This document shows positions 35,246-43,000 of a DNA stretch of 64,000 bases, piece after piece. Source of the DNA: Cellulomonas dongxiuzhuiae (GTDB lineage Bacteria; Actinomycetota; Actinomycetes; Actinomycetales; Cellulomonadaceae); contig NZ_CP076023.1 in NCBI RefSeq assembly GCF_018623035.1, positions 868,001 to 932,000 on the forward strand, read 5' to 3'. Numbering within the stretch: position 1 is the first letter of the stretch; every line of letters starts with the position of its first letter. The notes below the pieces were generated by a model that was not told the origin of the DNA, searched no databases, and saw only the letters and a list, made by a program, of their open reading frames with translations. The position numbers were made by a program, and so were the translations under genes.

Positions 35246-36541
35246 GTGCACCCCGTCAGTGAACGTATCCGCGAGTCCCGTGAGCGCTCCGGCCTGTCCC
35301 AGGCCGACCTCGCCCGCGCGGCGATGATGCACCCCAGCTACGTGTCGCACCTCGAGCGCGGGGTCCGGGGCCCGGGCGACGGCGCCCTCGAACGGCTCGC
35401 GCGCGCCCTGGGCGTGACGACCACGTACCTCGAGGAGGGCGCGCGCTCGCCCGCGTACCTCGCGTCCGAGGCGTCCGTCGTCCGCGCGCGCCAGCTCGTG
35501 CGTGCGGGCCGGGCCCGGGAGGCGGTGGGCGAGCTCGCGACCGTCCAGCTCGACTCCCTCGACGCCGACCAGAGCGCGCGGGTCCTCCTCGCGCGCGCGG
35601 AGGCGCTCGACCTGGCCGGCGACCTGGAGGCCTCGGCCCAGGTCCTGGCCGACACCACGCGGCGCCTGATCGACGGGCACCGGCCTACGCAGGCGGCGTA
35701 CGCCGCGACGCGTCTGGTCATGGCGCTGACCGAGGCTGGGGACCTGCACGGCGCCGTGCGCGCGGGTGAGGCCCACCTGGCGACGCTGCGCACGAGCGCC
35801 GCCGAGACGGACGAGCTGTTCCGCCTCGAGTCGACGGTCGTCTGGGCCTACGTGGCGCGCGGCGACGTCACCTACGCGCGCGTGCGCGGCACCGACCTGC
35901 TCGGCCGCGCGCTGCGGCACGGGTCCGCGCGGGCCGTGTGGTCGGTGCACTGGAACCTCGCGTTCGTCGACGAGGCGCTCGGGGACGCGGACGACGCGCT
36001 CGACCACCTGCGCGCGGCCCTGGCCATCGCGGGCGGCCGCGAGGCGGAGCGCGACGTGCCACGTCTGCGCCTGGACCTGGCCCACTTCCTGCTGGCCGTC
36101 ACGCCGGCCCGGCCGCGGGAGGCGCTGGCCGAGCTCGACGCGGCGGGCACCGCCCTCGAGGTCGGGGAGTCACAGGTCGAGGTGGCGCGTGCCGCGACGA
36201 TCCGTTCACGTGCGCTGCTGCTGCTCGGCCAGAACCGTGCGGCCCTCGTCCACGCGGCCCGCGCGACGGAGATGCTCGCATCGGGCGACCGCCGGGATGC
36301 CGCGCCCGCGCACGAGGCCCTGGGTGACGCGCTGCTCGCCTCCGGCGAGCGTTCGGCCGCCGTCAAGGCGTACCGGCAGGTCCAGGACCGGTTGGACCTC
36401 GTCCCGGCCGGCCGGCCGGCCGCGATCGCGTGGCGCCGCCTCGGCGACCGGCTGCGGGCCGCGGGTGACGACCGCGCGAGCGTGGCCGAGGCGTACCGAC
36501 GCGCGCTCGACGCGGCCGGTGTGGGACCCTCGCGGCTCTGA
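35246..36541 (+). CDS. XRE-family regulator with C-terminal TPR array
   Basis: A 431-residue protein. Residues 1-65 are a Cro/CI-type HTH (RIRESRERSGLSQADLARA...HPSYVSHLERGVRGPG); from about 75 to the end the sequence is helical and Ala/Leu/Arg rich in a TPR-like pattern. This is the plan of RRNPP peptide-sensing regulators (PlcR, Rgg, PrgX) and of other XRE-TPR proteins in actinobacteria. GTG 35246 has TATCGT six bases upstream, a leaderless start. A gene for a 39-residue signal-peptide-bearing product follows at 170 bases on the same strand, with dyads between them; the pair could be a secreted-peptide sensing system. Confidence 0.82.
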   Translation: MHPVSERIRESRERSGLSQADLARAAMMHPSYVSHLERGVRGPGDGALERLARALGVTTTYLEEGARSPAYLASEASVVRARQLVRAGRAREAVGELATVQLDSLDADQSARVLLARAEALDLAGDLEASAQVLADTTRRLIDGHRPTQAAYAATRLVMALTEAGDLHGAVRAGEAHLATLRTSAAETDELFRLESTVVWAYVARGDVTYARVRGTDLLGRALRHGSARAVWSVHWNLAFVDEALGDADDALDHLRAALAIAGGREAERDVPRLRLDLAHFLLAVTPARPREALAELDAAGTALEVGESQVEVARAATIRSRALLLLGQNRAALVHAARATEMLASGDRRDAAPAHEALGDALLASGERSAAVKAYRQVQDRLDLVPAGRPAAIAWRRLGDRLRAAGDDRASVAEAYRRALDAAGVGPSRL

Positions 36542-36595
36542 TCCGGTGGTCCCGGGGCCTGGGGCAGGCCCCCGGCGCGACACGCCCGGGCGACC

Positions 36596-36615
36596 GTAGA
36601 CCTGGGAGGGTCTAC
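36596..36615. promoter_or_regulatory. Inverted repeat GTAGACC-N6-GGTCTAC
   Basis: Perfect 7-bp arms around six bases, 97 bases ahead of the small peptide gene and 55 bases after the XRE-TPR gene. It may be an operator of the peptide gene or a short terminator of the regulator gene. The dyad spacing suits a dimeric HTH protein. Confidence 0.45.
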
Positions 36616-36669
36616 ACGGTTTACGGCTAAGTCATTGCGGTCACGACACACCCCTGTGGAACATGCGGG

Positions 36670-36688
36670 GTGCCGGACAGTCCGGCAC
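36670..36688. promoter_or_regulatory. 19-bp palindrome ahead of the peptide gene
   Basis: GTGCCGGACAGTCCGGCAC has perfect 9-bp arms around a single A. It ends 23 bases before the peptide ATG. Such an odd-length perfect dyad is a good candidate operator for the neighbouring XRE-TPR regulator, though as RNA it could also fold into a hairpin near the ribosome site. Confidence 0.55.
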
Positions 36689-36711
36689 GTCTGTCCCGAA
36701 GGGGTTCCATC

Positions 36712-36831
36712 ATGAAGAAGCTCACCGTCGCCGCCGTCACCGTCCTCGTCGCTCTCTCCGGCATGGTCGGTGCCTCCGCCACCGTCGCCGAGTCCGTCAG
36801 CGTCTACTCCCCCTGCTGCAAGTTCGTCTGA
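36712..36831 (+). CDS. Small secreted peptide precursor (39 aa)
   Basis: ATG 36712 to TGA 36831 encodes MKKLTVAAVTVLVALSG... ending in VYSPCCKFV. It has an ideal signal peptide: two Lys, a 15-residue hydrophobic core and small residues (GASA) for signal peptidase near 20-24. The exported part would be about 13-16 residues with two adjacent Cys and an aromatic pair (Tyr, Phe). AAGGGG lies about nine bases upstream. Codon use is GC-rich like its neighbours. Size, export signal, position after an XRE-TPR gene and dyads upstream all suggest a signalling peptide; a small toxin or wall peptide is possible. No homologue is known to me. Confidence 0.65.
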   Translation: MKKLTVAAVTVLVALSGMVGASATVAESVSVYSPCCKFV

Positions 36832-36869
36832 GGGGGAGCGTCGTCACCGTGCGCACGCGGCTCGCGTCG

Positions 36870-36902
36870 CCGGTCCGGGACCCCTCGGGGGTACCGGACC
36901 GG
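36870..36902. terminator. Bidirectional hairpin after the peptide gene
   Basis: Fifteen-base arms (CCGGTCCGGGACCCC and GGGGTACCGGACCGG) pair with a single mismatch around the loop TCG. It lies between the peptide gene and the convergent Sm-like gene and probably ends both transcripts. Confidence 0.6.
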
Positions 36903-36920
36903 CGCCGCGGCGGCCGCCGC

Positions 36921-37151
36921 TCAGCCGGAGCGGCCGGGCTCGCCGCGCAGCAGCAGGACCGACTCGACGGTGTCGATGCGGATGCACGGGGCGGCCCCGG
37001 ACGGTCCGACGAACACCACGTTGCCGGAGAGCAGGCACGACAGCGGGCCGACGTACTCACCGCCGGACGTCGTGCGGACGGCGACCTCGCACCCGTCGAG
37101 GTGGCTGAGGTAGGCGCGCACGCCGGCGAGCGCGGGATCCACCGGGTCCAT
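36921..37151 (-). CDS. Small protein with Sm-like beta pattern
   Basis: A 76-residue protein. After a short helix (VRAYLSHLDGC) it shows strands with the pattern CEVAVRTTSGGEYVGPLSCL, NVVFVGPSG, CIRIDTVESVLLLRGE, which resembles the Sm1/Sm2 arrangement of Lsm/Hfq-like proteins. I cannot confirm the family by eye. ATG 37151 has TAGGTT six bases upstream. Two Cys fall in the core. It is convergent with the peptide gene. Confidence 0.55.
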   Translation of the reverse strand: MDPVDPALAGVRAYLSHLDGCEVAVRTTSGGEYVGPLSCLLSGNVVFVGPSGAAPCIRIDTVESVLLLRGEPGRSG

Positions 37152-37216
37152 CGACCGAACCTATCCCGCGGGTCGCGTGCGCCGCGTCGCCCGTACCGGT
37201 GGCCGGTCGCGTCCGC

Positions 37217-38359
37217 TCACGTCGTCAGCGCCAGCGCCCCGACGCCTGCTGCGACGGTGAGCGGCGCGACCACGAGGCCCAGGACCACGTAGCGGCCCCA
37301 CGGCACGTCGACCCCGGAGCGCACCAGCGCGCGGTGCCACAGCAGGGTGGCGAGCGACGCCCACGGGGTGATCAGCGGGCCGGCGTTCACGCCCACGAGG
37401 AGCGCGACGAGCAGGCGGGGGTCGTGCGCCGCGCCCGGTTCGAGCAGGAGGTACGCGGGCAGGTTGTTCAGCGCGTTCGCCGCGAGCAGGCCGGTGGCGG
37501 CGACCGCCCAGGGGCCGCCCCCGGCGAGGCCCTGCTCGAGCACCGCGCGCAGGCCCGCCTCCTGCACCGCCTCGGCCGCGAGGAAGAGGCCGGACGCGAG
37601 CACGAGGAGCGGCCACGGCACCAGGGCGGGGGTCAGCGTGCCGGACCGCCGCTGCGCGGTGACGACCAGCAGGACGAGCGCCGCGACGACCGCGGGCACC
37701 CAGACGGGTGCTCCGCTGACGAGGGCGACCAGCAGCGCCCCGACGACCCAGGCGCACCGGCGCAGCAGCACGGGGTCCTCGGCGGGCTCGGGCGGGTCCA
37801 CCTCGTACGTGCCGCGCAGCCGCCGGCGGTGGACGAGCGCGACGACCACCACGGGCACGGCGACGCACGCCAGCGCGGGCGCCCACGTGAGCGCGACGAA
37901 CTCGCGGACGCCGCCGACGTGGTGGGCGGCGAGCAGGTTGGTGAGGTTCGAGACGGGCAGCAGCATCGAGCCGGTGTTCGCGACCCACACGGTGACGAGG
38001 GCGAACGGTCGTGGGTCGAGCCGGGCGTGCACCGCGACGGCCAGCACCACGGGGGTGAGCAGCACGGCCGTCGTGTCGAGCGACAGGAACACCGTGCAGA
38101 GCACCGCGAGCACGACGACCCCGCCCCACAGCTGCGCGGTGCGCCCGTGCGCCCGGCGGGCGACGGCCGCACCGACGGCGCGGAACAGGCCTGCCGCGGC
38201 CGCCAGCTCGGTGACCACCGTCATCGCGACGACGAACGTGAGCACGGGCCAGACGCGTGCCGCGAGCGCGAGGGCCGCGGGCACGGGCAGGACGCCCGCG
38301 AGCAGCGCCAGCAGACCGGCGGCCAGCAGGACGGACCCGACGGCGAGGGTGCGCGTCAC
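37217..38359 (-). CDS. SLC13/ArsB-like ion transporter
   Basis: A 380-residue membrane protein with about ten to eleven segments, including VWPVLTFVVAMTVVTELAAAAGLF and VANTGSMLLPVSNLTNLLAAHH, a repeat motif of the ArsB/NhaD/SLC13 ion-transporter superfamily, repeated in spirit at ANALNNLPAYLLL. The substrate could be arsenite, a dicarboxylate or another anion; no arsenic genes adjoin. GTG 38359 overlaps the MFS gene stop by four bases (GTGA), so the two transporters are coupled. Confidence 0.8.
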   Translation of the reverse strand: MTRTLAVGSVLLAAGLLALLAGVLPVPAALALAARVWPVLTFVVAMTVVTELAAAAGLFRAVGAAVARRAHGRTAQLWGGVVVLAVLCTVFLSLDTTAVLLTPVVLAVAVHARLDPRPFALVTVWVANTGSMLLPVSNLTNLLAAHHVGGVREFVALTWAPALACVAVPVVVVALVHRRRLRGTYEVDPPEPAEDPVLLRRCAWVVGALLVALVSGAPVWVPAVVAALVLLVVTAQRRSGTLTPALVPWPLLVLASGLFLAAEAVQEAGLRAVLEQGLAGGGPWAVAATGLLAANALNNLPAYLLLEPGAAHDPRLLVALLVGVNAGPLITPWASLATLLWHRALVRSGVDVPWGRYVVLGLVVAPLTVAAGVGALALTT

Positions 38360-39648
38360 CCGGCCCGTCGGCGGCGCAGGACCTCCCGTAGCGGAGGCAC
38401 GGGCGTCCCGGCGTCGCGGAGGTCGGCGCGCGCGCGGCGTCGGCTGCGCAGCAGCCCCACGACGCCGACGACCCACGGCACCAGCAGGACCGCGAACGCG
38501 ATCCGGTACGCGTCCAGGGAGTAGGTCGTCGCGCCCGGCGGTGAGACGACCTGGAGCACGACGCCGACGGCGAGGACACCGAGGATCGTCGACGTGAAGC
38601 CGCCGGTGTTGACGAACCCGGTGGCGGTGCCGAGGCGCTCGAGCGGGGAGAACGTGCGCGCGAGGTCGATGCCGATGAGCGAGACGGGCCCGCCGGCACC
38701 GATCACGACGCAGAACACGACGAGCTGCGCGAACGGGCGGGGCGTGTCGGGGACGAGCAGCCAGACCCACGCCACGAAGGTCGCGACCGCCGACGCGAGC
38801 ACGACCGACGAGCGCCGCAGCGGGTGGCGCGAGGTCCACCTGCCGACGAGCGGGCCGCTGAGCATGGCGGACAGCGTCATCACGGACAGCAGCGCGCTCA
38901 CCTCGCCGAGCGTGCGCTCCTGCGCGGTGAGGAGGAACGGCGTGCCCCAGAGCATGGCCACCACGTTGAACGAGAACGGGGACACGAAGTGCGCCCAGAA
39001 CCCCAACCGCGTCCCGGCGGGCAGGGCGGCCGCGCGCACGGCCTGCCCGAACCGCTCGCGTGCCGCGCGCTCGGCCGGCGGCGCGGGTCGCGGGCCCAGG
39101 CCGACCGCCGCGGCCACGGTCACCGCGGCGCCGGCCACCGCGAGGACGCCGAAGGTCGCGCCCCAGCCCCGTGCCGCCAGGAGCCACAGCACGACGGTGG
39201 CCGACACGATCTGCCCGGACTGGCCGACGAGCCCGGTGACCTGCACCATGACCGGGACCCGCCGCGCGGGGAAGTGCTGCGCGATGAGCCGGCACGCGCT
39301 GATGAAGATCGCGGCGTCGCCGCCGCCGATGAGCGCACGGGCGACGAGCGCCGTCGGGACGTCGTCCGCGAGCGCGAGCAGGCCCTGGCCGAGCGCCATG
39401 ACACCGGCGCCCGTCGTGATGAGCGCCCGGACCCCGAACCTGTCGAGCAGCTGCCCCGCGGGGATCTGCAGGGCCGCGTAGACCGTGAGCTGGAGCACCG
39501 AGAACATCGCCAGACCGGTCGCGCCGAGGGCGAACCGGTCGATCGCCGCGTCGCCGGCGACCCCGAGCGCCGTGCGGTGCACGACGGCGACGAGGTACGT
39601 GAGGGCCGCGACGGCCCACACCGCCATCGCGCTGCGGCGCCCTCGCAT
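38356..39648 (-). CDS. MFS transporter
   Basis: A 430-residue permease with twelve predicted segments. The loop 2-3 signature is LLDRFGVRALITTGAGVMALGQG, and GGGDAAIFISACRLIAQHFPARR in segment 4-5 resembles the hexuronate/nitrate-type MFS families. ATG 39648 has ACGGAGGGG ahead. It overlaps the SLC13/ArsB-like gene at its 3' end. Substrate not predicted. Confidence 0.85.
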   Translation of the reverse strand: MRGRRSAMAVWAVAALTYLVAVVHRTALGVAGDAAIDRFALGATGLAMFSVLQLTVYAALQIPAGQLLDRFGVRALITTGAGVMALGQGLLALADDVPTALVARALIGGGDAAIFISACRLIAQHFPARRVPVMVQVTGLVGQSGQIVSATVVLWLLAARGWGATFGVLAVAGAAVTVAAAVGLGPRPAPPAERAARERFGQAVRAAALPAGTRLGFWAHFVSPFSFNVVAMLWGTPFLLTAQERTLGEVSALLSVMTLSAMLSGPLVGRWTSRHPLRRSSVVLASAVATFVAWVWLLVPDTPRPFAQLVVFCVVIGAGGPVSLIGIDLARTFSPLERLGTATGFVNTGGFTSTILGVLAVGVVLQVVSPPGATTYSLDAYRIAFAVLLVPWVVGVVGLLRSRRRARADLRDAGTPVPPLREVLRRRRAG

Positions 39649-39746
39649 CCGCCCCTCCGTCCGTCGTCCCGCACCAGCGTAGGTCGCGTGTCGGGATCCT
39701 CCTGGTCGGTGCGGGGGTCGGTCACGGGTCGTCCGGCGATCCCCGG

Positions 39747-39761
39747 AAGTTCTGTGAACTT
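39747..39761. promoter_or_regulatory. Dyad AAGTTC-TGT-GAACTT upstream of a small RNA promoter
   Basis: Perfect 6-bp arms around three bases. It ends 26 bases before the -35 of the putative small RNA promoter and 99 bases from the MFS gene start. Its A/T content stands out in this region. Probably a regulator site; which side it controls is open. Confidence 0.4.
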
Positions 39762-39787
39762 TCACCTTCCCGGGGTGGCCTGGACAG

Positions 39788-39816
39788 TTGACCAACACTC
39801 GGGGATGGCGCATAGT
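39788..39816 (+). promoter_or_regulatory. Promoter of candidate small RNA
   Basis: TTGACC (39788-39793) and CATAGT (39811-39816) with a 17-bp spacer. The predicted start, near 39823, falls at the first base of a stable hairpin, and no start codon or ribosome site follows. Confidence 0.55.
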
Positions 39817-39822
39817 TGAACC

Positions 39823-39920
39823 CGACGGTGCGTATCGCCTGCCCCCTGCGCGGTGCGCACCGTCTCAGCTTCCGATCCGACGGGACGGGCCCCAGCGGCC
39901 CGTCCCGTCGGTCGTTTCCC
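39823..39920 (+). ncRNA. Candidate ~98-nt small RNA with two hairpins
   Basis: From the promoter start, hairpin 1 has 9-bp arms GACGGTGCG (39824-39832) and CGCACCGTC (39856-39864) with a 23-base C-rich loop containing five C in a row. Hairpin 2 has perfect 15-bp arms (39877-39891 and 39897-39911) around CCAGC, followed by TCGTTT, a good intrinsic terminator. The size and two-hairpin plan recall the actinobacterial 6C RNA, but the loops lack the six-C runs, so I do not assign that family. The rest of the 426-base gap (39649-40074) has no gene I can see. Confidence 0.5.
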
Positions 39921-40074
39921 GGGGGTGGACGAGGGTCGGGCGAGAGTCGGACGACAGCCCTGGGGACCCGTTCGCGGCCCGCGGTGCAACCCGTCACCAC
40001 TCGTCCGGACGCAACCCGCGCGGGCACGGCGTGGCCGCCCGGCGATCGGCCTGCCGCGCGGTTACCGTGCCAAG

Positions 40075-43000
40075 ATGACCGCTCCTGTGCGCACCCCCTC
40101 GGGGACCTCCCCGGCCGGCTCGACGCCGCCCGCCGAGGGTGACGTCGCCACGGCCGAGCGGACCGACGCGGCGGACGGCCCCCCGGTGACGCTCGTCGAG
40201 CCCCCGCCGCCCGCCGAGGTGCTCGAGAGCGCCGTCGTGACGTGGCGCGCCGCGCTCGTCGAGGCCGCGGGTGCCTCGACGCTCGCCGACGTGGACCAGC
40301 TCGGCGACGCCGCCCTCGACCTGTCGGCGGCGCACCCGTCGGGGATGGCCCAGCTCTTCGCCGGCCGCCCCACGCGCCTGTCGAACCTCGTGCGCGAGCC
40401 CGGGGCGCTGTCGAGCGCGCGTCGCCGCGCACGCGCCGTCAGCGCGCGCGCCGCCGGGTACACCCAGCGGTACGGGATCGCGTCGACGTCGCTGGCGATC
40501 GGCGTCGCGACCTGGACGGACCGGTCGAGCGCCGACCTGGCGTCCGACGACGTCGGCGCGCTCGCGCACGTCACACGCCACCCCCGCACGGCTGCCGGCC
40601 GCACGGCGGGCCTCGACGGGCAGGACGCCGCGGTGCGGACCGTGCGTGCGCCCGTGCTCCTGCGGCCCGTGGGCCTGCGCGCCCGGGGGACCGGCGAGGG
40701 CGACTACGAGCTCGAGCTCGAGCCGTCCATCGAGGTCAACCCCGTGCTGGCGCGCGCGCTGCGCGGGCACGGCGCGCTGCTCGACCCCGCGGCGGTCGCG
40801 CGCGGCACCTTCACCGGCGCGGGCTTCGACCCGCGCGGCGCGCTGCAGCGGCTCGCGTCCCTCGGCGAGGCCGTGCTCGAGGACTTCTCGCTCGTCGAGC
40901 GCGTCGTGGTCGGCACGTTCGTCCACCCCGGTCAGGTCATCGTCGACGACCTCGACCAGCTCGCCGGCACGCTCGAGCGCCACGACGTGGTCCGGGCGCT
41001 CGCCGGGCTCGACGACGCCCGCACGGCGCTGCAGGTGCCCCTGCCCACGCCGGTCGCCGGCGACCGTGACCCCGCGCTCGAGCGGGGCGTCGGTGACCTG
41101 GACCCGGCGCAGCAGCACGTCCTGGACGTCGTCGCCACGGGTGCCGACGTGTTCGTCGACGCGCCCACGGGCTCCGACGTCACGGGGACGCTGGCCGCGA
41201 TCGTCGCCGACGCCGCAGCCGAGGGTCGCACCGTGCTCTACGTCCCCGGGCACCGCCGGGCCGCGGTGTCCCTCGCCGAGCGCCTGCAGCGCCTGGGGCT
41301 GGGGGAGGTCGTGCTCGACGTCGAGCCGCACGCGGGGTGGCGCGCCACCGCCGCACGCCGCCTCCTCGGCGCGATGACGCTCGAGCCTCCCGTGGTCGAC
41401 ACGGATGCCGTGCAGGCCGTGCGGGTGCCGCTCGTCGAGCACCGCGAGCGTCTGCGGGCCTACGTCGACGCGCTGCACGAGCGCCGTGAGCCGTGGGGCG
41501 CGTCCGCGTACGACGCGCTCCAGGAGCTCGCGCGGCTCACCGCCACCCGCCCCACCCCGGCCACCACGGTCCGCCTGCGCCCCGACGTCGCGCACGCGCT
41601 CGACCCGGAGCGGCGCACGCGCCTCGCGCGCGACCTGGTCCATGCCGGTGAGCTCGGCGCGTTCTCGCTGCGGCCGCAGGACACCCCCTGGTACGGGGCG
41701 GACCTGCGCACGGCCGCCGACGCGCAGGTCGTGCGCCGCCGTCTCGACCGGCTCCTCGACGTGAGCCTGCCGCTGCTCGTCGAGCGCGTCGCGCAGGTCG
41801 CGGGGGAGACGGGCCTGACGCACGCGACGACCCTCGACCAGTGGGCCGAGCAGCTGCGCATGCTCGACGGCGTCCGCGCGTCCCTCGACGTCTTCCAGCC
41901 GATGGTCTTCGAGCGCACCGCCGCCGACCTGGTCGCCGCGACCGCCACCAAGCAGTGGCGCGAGGAGCGCGGGATCGCGATGGGGTACTGGGTGCGCCGC
42001 CGCCTGCGCAAGCAGGCCAAGGACATGCTGCGCCCTGGCCGTCCCGTGGCCGACCTGCACGGTGCGCTCATCGAGGTGCAGGAGCGTCGCGGGGTGTGGC
42101 AGGCGCACTGCCCCGCCGGCGGCTGGCCGCGCCTGCCCGAGAGCCTCGAGGTCATCGAGGACGAGCACGCGGCGGTGCGGCAGGACGTCGAGGGCGTCGC
42201 CCAGGTCCTCGCGACCACACCGCTGGGCGGGCGCCTGGCGACCACGCCGTTCGACGAGCTGCGCGAGCGGCTCACGCGGCTGCGCACCGGAGCGGCGGCG
42301 CTCGACACCCTCCCCGAGCGCACGCAGCTGCTGCACGGTCTGCGTGCCGCCGGGCTGGGCGAGCTCGTCGACGACCTCGCGGCGCGACGCACCGACCCCC
42401 AGCAGGCACCCGCCGAGCTCGACCTCGCCTGGTGGAGCACCGTCTTCGAGCACGTCGTGGCCGCCGACCCCGCGCTCGTCGGGTACGACGGCTCGGCGCT
42501 CGGGGAGCTGTCCGCGCGGTACGCCGCGCTCGACCGCCGGCACGTCGTCTCCCGCACCGCGCCCGTGCTCGCGGCGGCGATCGGTCGCATCGCGTCCGCC
42601 GTGCGCGCGCACCGCGACCAGGCCGAGGGACTGTTCGCCGAGCTCGTCGAGGAGCGGATGACCTCGCTGCGCGACACCGTCGCGCGCTATCCCGACGTCG
42701 CACGCCGGCTGCGTCCCGTGCTCGTCGCCGGCCCCATGCTCGTCTCGCAGGTGCTGCCGGCGACGCGCACGGTCGACCTCGTGGTGATCGACGCGGCCGC
42801 GCACCTGCCCATCGAGGCCGCGGTGCCCGCGATCGCGCGCGGCCGTCAGGTCGTCGTCGTCGGGGACGCGCGCTGCGCGTCGGGCAGCGCGGTGCGTGAC
42901 CTCGCCGCGGTCCTGCCGTCCGTCGCGCTGCACGCCGACGCGTCACGCCGCGACCCGTACCTCACGCGCTTCCTCGCCGAGCACGGCTACGAGGGCGTGC

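Noticed and set aside
36712..36831. Small peptide as a lanthipeptide or other RiPP precursor
   Set aside because: It has a Sec-type signal peptide rather than a hydrophilic leader, and no modification enzyme or ABC exporter gene is nearby.
39823..39920. Assignment of the small RNA to the 6C RNA family
   Set aside because: Two hairpins and size fit, but the loops have only five and four consecutive C, and the known genomic context is different. A covariance search is needed.
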